32,563 nucleotides of DNA. Origin: Sphingobacteriaceae bacterium UBA6709. Its GTDB lineage: Bacteria > Bacteroidota > Bacteroidia > Sphingobacteriales > Sphingobacteriaceae. The stretch lies in assembly GCA_002454425.1 (NCBI GenBank), contig DKIV01000046.1, forward strand, positions 1 through 32,563. Reading direction: 5' to 3'. Positions 1-7,340 of this stretch are shown here, piece after piece. Made by a program: the position numbers and the translations under genes. Every line of letters begins with the position of its first letter. Positions within the stretch are counted from its first letter, which is position 1. The notes under the pieces were generated by a model. It was given only the letters and a program-made list of their open reading frames with translations. It searched no databases and was not told the origin of the DNA.

Positions 1-237
1 TCTGCAAGATCAGCAGCCGGACATACCGTCCCCGGCAGCCTGTATTCAGTCAGGAAACAACACCTCAAAACCCATATGAAGCGTAGCTTCCAGCCTCGCG
101 TTGATCCGGTCAAGGTACGAAAAAACAATACTCAGGTCAATAAATAATTGCAAATAAAACCCTTAAAACCAACATGATCGCTAATCCAACACCTCTGGCA
201 AGACATTTCTCCTTCCCCTCCTCCCCGCAATTCAGCA

Positions 238-623
238 AGCGCTACCCTACAGCACCCTCGCAAGCTCCCAACGGTACCCTGGCAGTTTTCTTGCAGTACC
301 CTAGATACACCCCATCAGTCTTCTAAACACATCCCAACAATACCCCAATAATATCCAGGCACCTACCTGGCAGTACCCTAACACTTACCTAAGAGTATCC
401 GCATGCGCATATATACTACCGAAACACAAACCGTATAAAGACCGACCCTTCGGACTACCCCTCGGTCTTAATACCCTTTTTATTCGCATTATATTCGGTC
501 GCATGCAGACACTGTTAGGTAAGTGTAAGGGTATTGCGAGGGAATTTCCAGTTAACTGAAAGATATCGGCTAGGGTATTGTTCGGGTGCTATAGGGTGCT
601 ATAGGGTGCTGTAGGGTAGCGCT
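238..623. repeat. Large imperfect palindrome built from TACCCT / AGGGTA motifs
   Basis: The left half carries TACCCT at 243, 275, 297, 374 and 472 and TACCCC at 341. The right half carries the complement, AGGGTA or AGGGTG, at 528, 572, 593, 603 and 613. Several arms pair: 238-258 is the exact reverse complement of 603-623 (21 bp). 374-392 pairs with 515-533 with one mismatch in 19. GCATGC at 401-406 matches 501-506, and 438-445 pairs with 462-469. The last three pairs share one axis at about 453.5; the outer pair is offset, so the fold has unequal arms. It lies outside any gene and its function is unknown. Confidence 0.8.
584..613. repeat. Three tandem copies of a 10-bp unit GGGTGCTATA
   Basis: Three head-to-tail copies at 584-593, 594-603 and 604-613 (the last reads GGGTGCTGTA), followed by a related GGGTAGCGCT. 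They form the outer right arm of the palindromic island. Only the last copy has its exact complement in the left arm, so the other copies look like local expansion. Confidence 0.8.
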
Positions 624-1044
624 GGGGAAGGGTTATAAGATATACGGCGCTATATATGGTAACGCCTGGTGAGCAGCAAAGGCATGATTTGTAAAATGTT
701 AGGGTTGCTATGGGTTGAAAGGCCGGTTTTCGTGTCAGTTATTAAAGGATTAGGGCATTTATCTTCATGTAAACCATAAAGGTTGAGAACCGAATTTTTT
801 AGATTAAACGGAGGTTTGAGGTATTCTGGGGGCGATATTTTAAAATAAGCTTTTGCCACAATGATATTGCGTGTGCGGAAACTCAGGTGGGAATAGATTT
901 AAGAGGCTTTGTTATTATAGATGAAATATGCTAAGGAGGCTTGGTTTTGTCGGCGCTATGAGAGGAAATCTGAGATGTTGGCCGCTGGTTTTTATCGAGA
1001 AGAGCTATCAGTATGTTTATGAGATTCATACCGTAGCGACATCT

Positions 1045-1103
1045 ACTGCATATCATACTTTCGGAAACGCCGCTTTGCAACATTTCCGAAAGTGCGATGC
1101 AGT
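1045..1103. other. Long hairpin immediately 3' of glmS
   Basis: An 11-bp perfect stem (1057-1067 with 1083-1093, ACTTTCGGAAA and its complement) encloses a 15-nt loop. A 7-bp outer stem (1045-1051 with 1097-1103) lies below it, with an asymmetric internal loop. It starts 9 nt past the glmS stop codon on the minus strand. No U-run follows on that strand, so it is not a classical intrinsic terminator; it could protect or process the glmS mRNA 3' end. Confidence 0.65.
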
Positions 1104-1112
1104 GAGATTTAT

Positions 1113-2948
1113 TTATTCAACAGTTACAGATTTCGCCAGATTTCGTGGCTGATCTACATTACAACCGCGAAGTACAGCGATATGGTAAGATAGGAACTGT
1201 AAAGGAATCGTGGCGAGTAAAGGAAGGTAAGCTTCGTTAGTGTCAGGGATTTCGATCACATAATCTGCCATTTTCTTAACTTCTTTATCGCCTTCAGTAA
1301 CAATGGCGATCACTTTCCCTTTACGGGCTTTCACTTCCTGAATATTGCTTATCACTTTTTCGTAGGACGAATTCTTTGTGGCAATAAAAATTACCGGCAT
1401 ATCTTCGTCAATAAGAGCGATAGGGCCGTGTTTCATCTCTGCGGCAGGGTATCCTTCAGCGTGAATGTAAGAAATCTCCTTGAGCTTGAGCGCGCCTTCC
1501 AGCGCTACAGGGAAGCCAGAGCCTCTGCCCAGGAAAAGGCAGTTGCTGGAGTCTTTAAGTTTCTGGGCGATCTCTTTCACGAAGGCATCCTGTGCGAGGC
1601 ATTTTTCCACAAGCGTAGGAATTTCATCAAGTTCGGTAAGCATGCTCACCATTTGTGCCTGATTGATGGTGCCCTTCTGCTGTGCCACGTACAGTGCTAT
1701 CAGCGTTAAAACGGTTACCTGTGCGGTAAAGGCTTTGGTTGATGCCACGCCAATTTCCGGACCGGCATGAGTGTACACCCCTGCGTGAGTGATGCGGGGA
1801 ATGGAAGAGCCAACGACATTACATATGCCGAAGATGGTTGCTCCGCGTTCTTTCGCTAACTCAATGGCCGCCATGGTGTCCGCTGTTTCTCCCGATTGGG
1901 AGATGGCGATCACGATGTCTTTTTCTGAAATGATGGGGTTGCGGTAGCGGAATTCTGAGGCGTACTCTACCTCTACCGGAATGCGCGCATATTCTTCGAT
2001 GAGATATTCGCCGACAAGTCCCGCATGCCAGGAGGTGCCGCATGCCACGATGACGATACGCTCAGCATTCTTAAGCTTTTCCGTATAATCTTTAATTCCC
2101 CCTAATTGAACCTTTCCTTCGCCTGGATAGATACGACCGCGCATACAGTCTTTAATAGAGCGAGCCTGCTCATATATCTCTTTGAGCATGAAATGATCGA
2201 AGCCTCCCTTTTCAAGCATTTCCAGTTTTAAGGAAAGCTCCTGTACCGAAGGCGTCTGAATGATATTGTCAATGCTGCGTACTACCAGATTGTCCGTTCT
2301 TAGAGTAGCTATCTGGTTGTCTTTCAGGTAAATTACATTTTTTGTATATTCTACAATCGGCGAAGCATCCGAGGCAATGAAGTACTCGCCTTCACCAACG
2401 CCGATGACCATGGGGCTGCCCTTGCGTGCTGCCACCAATTGTTCAGGCTCCTCTTTGCTCATAACCACGATGGCATAGGCACCGATAACTTTTGTTAAAG
2501 CTACGCGTACGGCCTCCGCCAGCTCCAGTTGATCGCGTTCCTGAATTTCTTCAATGAGGTGCACCAGAACTTCGGTGTCGGTGTCGCTGATAAACGTATG
2601 GCCCTTCGCTTGTAAGGCCTCTTTCAACACGGCGTAGTTTTCAATAATGCCATTATGGATGATTGACAACTTGCCATTCCCGGAAGGGTGAGGATGCGAG
2701 TTTCTGTCGCATGGCTCACCATGGGTTGCCCAACGCGTATGGCCCATGCCGATGGTTCCGGATTTATCAAGGTTTAGTGCAAAGTCCTCAAGGTCACTCA
2801 CCTTGCCGGCTTTCTTATAAGTTTTCAGGTCGCCGTTCAGCAAAGCGATGCCGGCGCTATCGTAACCACGGTACTCAAGACGATGAAGTCCTTTTGTAAT
2901 AACAGGCCATGCTTCACGATGACCTATGTATCCAACAATTCCACACAT
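1113..2948 (-). CDS. glmS: Glutamine--fructose-6-phosphate aminotransferase (isomerizing)
   Basis: Makes glucosamine-6-phosphate from fructose-6-phosphate and glutamine in the cytoplasm, the first committed step toward UDP-GlcNAc for peptidoglycan and LPS. At 611 aa it matches the usual length. It begins MCGIVGYIG, giving the N-terminal nucleophile Cys of the class II glutaminase domain; RWATHGEP and HNGIIENY follow. Two SIS sugar-isomerase domains fill the second half, with ACGTSWHAG, SQSGETADTMAAI and STKAFTAQV, and the C-terminus has the typical PRNLAKSVTVE. It is a single gene on minus with a short leader. No glmS ribozyme-like leader fits in the sequence upstream. The identification is secure. 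Confidence 0.98.
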   Translation of the reverse strand: MCGIVGYIGHREAWPVITKGLHRLEYRGYDSAGIALLNGDLKTYKKAGKVSDLEDFALNLDKSGTIGMGHTRWATHGEPCDRNSHPHPSGNGKLSIIHNGIIENYAVLKEALQAKGHTFISDTDTEVLVHLIEEIQERDQLELAEAVRVALTKVIGAYAIVVMSKEEPEQLVAARKGSPMVIGVGEGEYFIASDASPIVEYTKNVIYLKDNQIATLRTDNLVVRSIDNIIQTPSVQELSLKLEMLEKGGFDHFMLKEIYEQARSIKDCMRGRIYPGEGKVQLGGIKDYTEKLKNAERIVIVACGTSWHAGLVGEYLIEEYARIPVEVEYASEFRYRNPIISEKDIVIAISQSGETADTMAAIELAKERGATIFGICNVVGSSIPRITHAGVYTHAGPEIGVASTKAFTAQVTVLTLIALYVAQQKGTINQAQMVSMLTELDEIPTLVEKCLAQDAFVKEIAQKLKDSSNCLFLGRGSGFPVALEGALKLKEISYIHAEGYPAAEMKHGPIALIDEDMPVIFIATKNSSYEKVISNIQEVKARKGKVIAIVTEGDKEVKKMADYVIEIPDTNEAYLPLLATIPLQFLSYHIAVLRGCNVDQPRNLAKSVTVE

Positions 2949-2972
2949 AATTTTTATGTATAATAAAGGCCG

Positions 2973-3002
2973 CTAATTTACATAAAAAGGGCAATCATCA
3001 AA
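2973..3002 (-). promoter_or_regulatory. Candidate glmS promoter
   Basis: On the minus strand TTTG (2999-3002) is followed after 18 nt by TAAATTAG (2973-2980), a partial match to the Bacteroidota -33/-7 pair TTTG ... TAnnTTTG. The -7 box is imperfect. It would give a leader of about 17-20 nt. Confidence 0.35.
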
Positions 3003-3391
3003 CTCGATAGTGGTTTATAATGTTTTGGTTTGTAGTGTGATAGCTTGTTCGTTGGCCGGTTTTGGGGGCAATAAAAACGCTATGTTGCTGATGTTGGCGT
3101 GCACATGGATTGAGATCTCCGGAAATTTTGTGTGTTGGGCGAAGGCAATAAATTATCAGTATGCAAGTCGCCACCAGACGTTTCTATGCCGTTTATAACC
3201 ATGCGAGAGCGCTGTGTCAGATGGATTTTTGCAGGAATGGCGCATTGGTGTCGTTATGCTGTCGGTAAAACCGGGCGGTGACCTGCTGAAATAAGTGCCG
3301 GCGTTTTATATTATAGCGAGGAGCGAGTAGAGTCCTGTTGTTTGAGGGCGATATTTTTTCACGTATACTCTTTTAAATCAAATTACTTCCC

Positions 3392-3420
3392 TTGAATTTG
3401 ATTCAATTTATGTATGTTTG
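3392..3420 (+). promoter_or_regulatory. Candidate upstream rightward promoter
   Basis: TTG at 3392-3394, 18 nt, then TATGTTTG at 3413-3420, a full match to the -7 consensus. It would start a transcript near 3428, about 210 nt before the DUF4270 start. It could be a second promoter for that gene or drive a short leader RNA. Confidence 0.35.
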
Positions 3421-3553
3421 GCGCAAAATGCGTTTTATCCGGCAATGGAAAGATGAAAAATATCTGATATTGCGGGAGGAACGAACTTGAGGTGTGTAAT
3501 TCAGGACGTTGACAAGAATGATCCCGAAGTAAAATGTTAAGAAACGTTAAGGG

Positions 3554-3585
3554 TTTGTATAATTCGATCCGCTGATTTAGATTTG
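3554..3585 (+). promoter_or_regulatory. Promoter of the DUF4270-kelch operon
   Basis: TTTG at 3554-3557, a 20-nt spacer, and TAGATTTG at 3578-3585 match the Bacteroidota vegetative promoter (TTTG, about 20 nt, TAnnTTTG) exactly. Transcription would begin near 3592, leaving a leader of about 48 nt to the ATG at 3640. The possible TTG start at 3583 lies inside the -7 box, which argues against it. Confidence 0.7.
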
Positions 3586-3639
3586 TTTCTTAATTACAGG
3601 TACCTCAATTATAGGTTAATAAATTTTTGGTTACTATTG

Positions 3640-5013
3640 ATGCGTAAAATATGTGCACGGCTACTGGAGAGGAACTTCTTCAGCGTTAATATTTGCTTTT
3701 TGCTGTTACTCTCTCTGGCCTCCTGCGATAAAAACGACGGAATAGGACTGGATCAGGGTAGCAACATACAGGGCGTGGTTACAGATACTACAACCATCCT
3801 TGCATCTACTTTTCTCTTAGATTCTGTGCCTACTGCCAATACCGGAGTGATTCTGCTTGGACATATTCAGGATGATTTCCTCGGCAATATTCAGGCGCAG
3901 CCCTATTTTCAGATTACTCCTGACGGTATTACGTCAGCATCGATAGATGAGGATGCTATATTGGATTCGGTATCTGTGCGATTGAAGTATAATGGGTATT
4001 ACTACGGTGATACTTCAAAAACGCAGGATATAGAGTTACATCAGCTGACGGAGCGTATTGAGCTTCCTTTTTCCGGTGGCATTAAAGAGCCCGAAGAGCA
4101 GAATGTGTTCTCTGGTGCTGCTACCCTGCACAATATTTCTAAATTTGCTTATGACAGTAAGGTTATCGGTCGATTGAGCTACAAGCCGAAGCCTACTTCT
4201 AAAGACACGGTATTGGTTCCTATGGATATGGCTTTAGGACGCAATATTTTTGATCTTATAAAGAACTCAAGTCCGATAATTACCAATACTGAAGAGTTTC
4301 TTGATTACTTCAAAGGTCTGACGCTGATAAATAAAGGTAACTCGGGCGATGCTATTGTAGGCTTTAGCGATACCTTGCAGGTAAAGATGTATTATTCTTA
4401 TGATGGTACTGACGGCTTGAAGAAGAACGGAGAGCTTACCTTCAGTATTTATGATAGGTCTTATCTGTTTAATCATATAAGCTCAGACAAGTCGAATACA
4501 ACGTTAAACGGCATTTCTCTGACTAATCAGGAGCTGAGCACGCAGAAGACAAAGGACAATATGTTCATTGAAGGAGGTGTGGGACTTGTGGCCAGGTTAA
4601 ATATGCCGTACCTTAGTTATATCTCGCAGAAGGAACGATCGGCAATAAACAAAGCGGAGTTGGTGGTACAGGTTCAGCCTAACCAGGACCGCTTATTCGC
4701 GCCGCCGCCGCAGTTAGTGCTTCTTGTAGCTAATAAATACAGAAAGCCGACGACGGTACTTATGGATCCGCTGTCAAACAGGTCTACGCTCGATTTGCGA
4801 GCGGCAAATTCTATCGGTTCAGTGTATGAATATACGTTCCCGCTGACAGATTATGTATCGCAATCAAATAGTACATATAATAATACATCGCTCTTTTTGA
4901 GTCTTCCGGTAAGCGACTTAGGAAAGTCGCTGTCAAGAGTTATTTTAGGGTCGCCGGATAACCCTGCAGCAACAGTTAAATTGAAAATTACTTACACAAA
5001 CTTAAATTTATAA
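3640..5013 (+). CDS. DUF4270 family lipoprotein
   Basis: A 457-aa predicted outer-membrane lipoprotein. After a basic N-terminus and a hydrophobic stretch comes the lipobox LASC, then a mature part rich in beta-strand-type sequence. Its architecture, and its place near the glycogen-synthase homologue and panC, fit the DUF4270 family, which is widespread in Bacteroidota and has no established function. The start was set at ATG 3640, not the upstream TTG at 3583, because that TTG falls in the promoter and the ATG gives a clean signal peptide. The stop codon is one base before the next gene, so the two are cotranscribed. DUF4270 membership is recognised from overall pattern and context, not from a search. 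Confidence 0.8.
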   Translation: MRKICARLLERNFFSVNICFLLLLSLASCDKNDGIGLDQGSNIQGVVTDTTTILASTFLLDSVPTANTGVILLGHIQDDFLGNIQAQPYFQITPDGITSASIDEDAILDSVSVRLKYNGYYYGDTSKTQDIELHQLTERIELPFSGGIKEPEEQNVFSGAATLHNISKFAYDSKVIGRLSYKPKPTSKDTVLVPMDMALGRNIFDLIKNSSPIITNTEEFLDYFKGLTLINKGNSGDAIVGFSDTLQVKMYYSYDGTDGLKKNGELTFSIYDRSYLFNHISSDKSNTTLNGISLTNQELSTQKTKDNMFIEGGVGLVARLNMPYLSYISQKERSAINKAELVVQVQPNQDRLFAPPPQLVLLVANKYRKPTTVLMDPLSNRSTLDLRAANSIGSVYEYTFPLTDYVSQSNSTYNNTSLFLSLPVSDLGKSLSRVILGSPDNPAATVKLKITYTNLNL

Positions 5014-5014
5014 G

Positions 5015-6082
5015 ATGAATAATAGACTTTCCTGGGGCGTACTTTGCCTCCTGATACTTTCACTCGTATCAGCTTGTAAGAAGGATGAAGATGACGTTTT
5101 ACTCGGCGATTGGATTAGAGTGGCGGATTTCGAAGGGTATGCCCGGAATGGTGCTGTGAATTTCGTTATGGGTGATACTGCCTATGTCGGAACCGGAAAT
5201 ACCAACACTGGCGCCTCTACTAAAGTTACACGTGTAGGCGATTTCTGGAAATACGATGCTAAAAGCAATAACTGGTATCCAATGGCTTCTGTGCCTGCCG
5301 GAAAAGAAAGAGCGTTTGCTGTTGCTTTCTCTATCGGTGGCAGAGGTTATATCGGTACTGGTACTGCTGACGGTGTTACCGGAACAAGAGACTTCTTAGA
5401 GTATAACCCTACAACAAATAGCTGGAGAGAAGTGGCTCCTCTACCTGACGCAGCTGCGGCGCGTTACGGAGCTGTTGCTTTTGCTATAAACGGTAAGGGA
5501 TATGTTGGTTGTGGTACTGATGGAAACAACGACTACAACGACTTTTGGGAATATACACCTGCAGCAAACGGTCCTGGTGCATGGAGAAAGGTTGCAAGTA
5601 TCAATACCAAGAGACAGTTCCCTTTTGTGTTTGTAATAAATAATAAAGCATACGTAGGTGGCGGTTATAATAATGCTAGCGGAGACCGTTCTTTCTACGC
5701 TTTTGATCCTGCAAACGGTGGTAATGGTACCTGGACACGTTTACATTCATTGAATCCTGATGGAGATCCTGAAGAGACTGATGATATCAAAAACAACGAT
5801 GATTATAACTATAACATCACCCGTCAGAAGGCGGCAGCATTTGCTATCGGTGGATACGGATATGTAACAACCGGTAACAGCGGTGCAGCATTGAATACTA
5901 CATGGCAGTACAATCCTTCTTCTGATATCTGGGAACAAGCAGATACTTTCGAAGGAACCTCTCGCCAGGAAGCTGTAGGCTTCGCTATCGGTGATCATGG
6001 TTACGTAGCTACAGGAAGTACAGGTGCCAGCAGACTTGATGATACCTGGATGTTTGATCCAAACGCGTCAGACGACGATTAA
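5015..6082 (+). CDS. Kelch-repeat lipoprotein, probably surface-exposed
   Basis: A 355-aa lipoprotein with lipobox VSAC followed by KKDEDD, which resembles the acidic/lysine signal that sends Bacteroidota lipoproteins to the cell surface. The mature part is a series of about six kelch-type repeats. Each has a G-Y-(V/I)-x-x-G strand, a short turn, then an aromatic strand ending (Y/F)-(N/D)-P and a W, for example GYIGTGTADG ... FLEYNPTTNSW and GYVATGSTGA ... TWMFDP. This predicts a beta-propeller, a binding rather than catalytic fold. It is translated one base after the DUF4270 stop and ends at a strong terminator, so the pair is a discrete two-gene operon. The ligand is unknown. Confidence 0.85.
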   Translation: MNNRLSWGVLCLLILSLVSACKKDEDDVLLGDWIRVADFEGYARNGAVNFVMGDTAYVGTGNTNTGASTKVTRVGDFWKYDAKSNNWYPMASVPAGKERAFAVAFSIGGRGYIGTGTADGVTGTRDFLEYNPTTNSWREVAPLPDAAAARYGAVAFAINGKGYVGCGTDGNNDYNDFWEYTPAANGPGAWRKVASINTKRQFPFVFVINNKAYVGGGYNNASGDRSFYAFDPANGGNGTWTRLHSLNPDGDPEETDDIKNNDDYNYNITRQKAAAFAIGGYGYVTTGNSGAALNTTWQYNPSSDIWEQADTFEGTSRQEAVGFAIGDHGYVATGSTGASRLDDTWMFDPNASDDD

Positions 6083-6119
6083 TAAGCTTTCTCGAGCTGA
6101 GAATATAAAAGTACAATAA

Positions 6120-6163
6120 CAAAAGAGGGTGGCCATACATGATGGTCACCCTCTTTTGCTTTT
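6120..6163. terminator. Bidirectional terminator between kelch gene and Nudix gene
   Basis: Arms 6120-6135 and 6143-6158 pair with one mismatch in 16 around a 7-nt loop. The outer arms are A-run on the left and T-run on the right, so it works for both convergent operons: kelch on plus, Nudix on minus. Confidence 0.9.
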
Positions 6164-6242
6164 GTAATATGGCAGCGCTTGCGCCGTGTGCCGGGCTTAT
6201 TTGCTGATACCGGGTTCTATTGTCCCGGAAAAGAGTATTCTT

Positions 6243-6656
6243 TTAGACCAGAAGTTTATCTGCCGCGAGTTGCGCAAAGATCTGCAGGGTTCCCGGAACC
6301 TGGGCGGGCTCGTCCTGATACATCGCAAGGTCGAAAAACTTAACTTCGCCAATCTCATTGTTCGGCTCTATTGTTTCATTCAATTCGTATAGAAAGCAGT
6401 CCTGCTCCATGATGATATTCGGCGATTCGCCAAAAGCAGGGGCTGTGATATGGCAATAGTATGTTACACGTTGCGGATCCAGAGTCAGGTTGAGTTCTTC
6501 AAGGATTTCGCGATGCAAGGCCTCTACAGAGTTTTCACCAGCATCAATCTTTCCTCCCGGAAGATACCATGCGTTCTTGTTTTTGCTATATGCCAGAAGT
6601 AGCTTATTCTCTACGACAACCACTAAGCCCGCCGTAGGCAATTCAATAGTTTTCAT
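6243..6656 (-). CDS. Nudix hydrolase
   Basis: A 137-aa single-domain Nudix protein predicted to hydrolyse a nucleoside diphosphate linked to another moiety (a damaged nucleotide, nucleotide sugar or similar). The Nudix box is clear: GKIDAGE, seven residues, then REILEELNL, where Asn replaces the usual Gly. Upstream YLPGGK is the common Nudix lead-in. The start was placed at the ATG at 6656 (MKTIELPTAG), 5 nt after the stop of the LOG gene. A longer frame from 6686 would overlap that gene and adds an unlikely leader. It is the second gene of a minus-strand pair. The substrate cannot be inferred. Confidence 0.88.
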   Translation of the reverse strand: MKTIELPTAGLVVVVENKLLLAYSKNKNAWYLPGGKIDAGENSVEALHREILEELNLTLDPQRVTYYCHITAPAFGESPNIIMEQDCFLYELNETIEPNNEIGEVKFFDLAMYQDEPAQVPGTLQIFAQLAADKLLV

Positions 6657-6661
6657 GATTG

Positions 6662-7243
6662 TTAAACCTCGTTTTTGTTGATCCATTTACCCACGGCAGG
6701 CGCGGTGTAGTTTTTCATTTTCTCGAGAAGTTCCTGAATGTTGTCACTCACGATAAGCATTTCCTGATTCGCTTGTTTTAAGAAGCCTTGATAGACCATT
6801 TTTTGAATAAGAGATAATAGCTCATCATAGAAGCCATTGGTGTTTAGTATCGCAATAGGTTTTTTATGCAGGCCAAGTTGAGCCCAGGTGAGCATCTCGA
6901 AGAACTCTTCCAGCGTTCCAAATCCTCCGGGTAATGTAATGACGCCGTCGGAGAGATCATTCATTTTTGTTTTTCGTTGGTGCATGGTGTCGACCAGGAT
7001 CAGTTCAGTTAACTGCTTATGACCAATTTCGACATTCTGTAGAAATGTAGGCAGTACTCCTATCGCTTTACCATTGTTCTCTAGTATACCATTGGCAAGG
7101 GCTCCCATGAGTCCCACATTAGCACCTCCGTAAATGAGTGTGATATTTTGTTCTGCTAATGTTTTTCCTAATCGATATGCCTGGTCTTCATAGATTTTTT
7201 CAGTTCCGAAGCTTGAACCGCAGAACACTGTTATGCTTTTCAT
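6662..7243 (-). CDS. LOG family protein (TIGR00730-type phosphoribohydrolase)
   Basis: 193 aa, normal length for the LOG family, which releases the base from nucleoside 5'-monophosphates; plant members activate cytokinins. The hallmark LPGGFGTLEEFFE supplies the PGGxGTxxE motif that binds phosphate and carries the catalytic Glu. The Rossmann-like start (ITVFCGSS) and YGGANVGLMG, the first nucleotide-binding loop, are also present. It lies upstream of the Nudix gene with a 5-nt gap, so both may work in nucleotide clean-up. The bacterial role is usually annotated as cytokinin riboside 5'-monophosphate phosphoribohydrolase; whether this organism makes cytokinins is unknown. Confidence 0.93.
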   Translation of the reverse strand: MKSITVFCGSSFGTEKIYEDQAYRLGKTLAEQNITLIYGGANVGLMGALANGILENNGKAIGVLPTFLQNVEIGHKQLTELILVDTMHQRKTKMNDLSDGVITLPGGFGTLEEFFEMLTWAQLGLHKKPIAILNTNGFYDELLSLIQKMVYQGFLKQANQEMLIVSDNIQELLEKMKNYTAPAVGKWINKNEV

Positions 7244-7284
7244 ATTTGTTTCTCTCTTTATCAGATGTCAGTTCCGTATAAATA

Positions 7285-7326
7285 AAAACGAGGCTGCCTT
7301 TTTATAGACAGCCTCGTTTTCTTAAG
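7285..7326 (-). terminator. Intrinsic terminator of the glycogen-synthase homologue
   Basis: Perfect 12-bp stem (7285-7296 with 7309-7320) with a 12-nt loop, followed on the minus strand by a T-rich tail. It begins about 20 nt past the stop codon at 7341, which shows the short gene ends there and is not the front part of a broken longer gene. Confidence 0.88.
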
Positions 7327-7340
7327 ATCAGTAACAGTGA

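Larger units (their letters stand above)
1..1112. other. Gene-poor left flank (no supported gene)
   Basis: No convincing coding sequence was found in this stretch. Short open frames exist on both strands, but none has a recognisable domain, ribosome binding site or promoter. The stretch holds a palindromic repeat island (about 238-623), a short tandem repeat (584-613) and a hairpin behind glmS (1045-1103), each listed separately. The first 150 bases are open in more than one frame on both strands, so a gene end running in from outside the window cannot be excluded. Confidence 0.6.
2949..3639. other. Intergenic region between divergent glmS and DUF4270 gene
   Basis: About 690 bp without a supported gene. 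It holds a candidate glmS promoter at the left and two candidate rightward promoters (3392-3420 and 3554-3585). A 62-codon open frame from a GTG at 3010 has no domain and is judged spurious. From 3421 to 3553 there are only short local stems, such as AATATC/GATATT at 3459-3471. No known RNA family was recognised. Confidence 0.5.

Noticed and set aside
46..153. 35-codon minus-strand open frame with a helix-like peptide near the left edge
   Set aside because: Very short, starts only with TTG, has an in-frame stop four codons upstream, and other frames across the same bases are also open. Chance is the simpler explanation.
650..859. 69-codon minus-strand open frame from a GTG
   Set aside because: No ribosome binding site, promoter or recognisable domain. 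It lies beside a repeat island, and its composition does not look like the neighbouring genes.
927..951. Similarity between 927-951 and 31271-31295 (about 20 of 25 bases)
   Set aside because: A rough count of possible pairs in a window this size predicts several such matches by chance. One copy overlaps a promoter box and the other has no gene.
928..1152. 74-codon plus-strand open frame before glmS
   Set aside because: It overlaps the glmS 3' end and the hairpin at 1045-1103, and has no family resemblance.
3010..3198. Hydrophobic 62-codon open frame with a Cys-containing N-terminus
   Set aside because: It begins with GTG, lacks a usable promoter or ribosome binding site, and the lipobox resemblance is weak.
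3583..3639. TTG start adding 19 residues to the DUF4270 protein
   Set aside because: The TTG lies inside the -7 box of an exact promoter, and ATG 3640 yields a proper lipoprotein signal.
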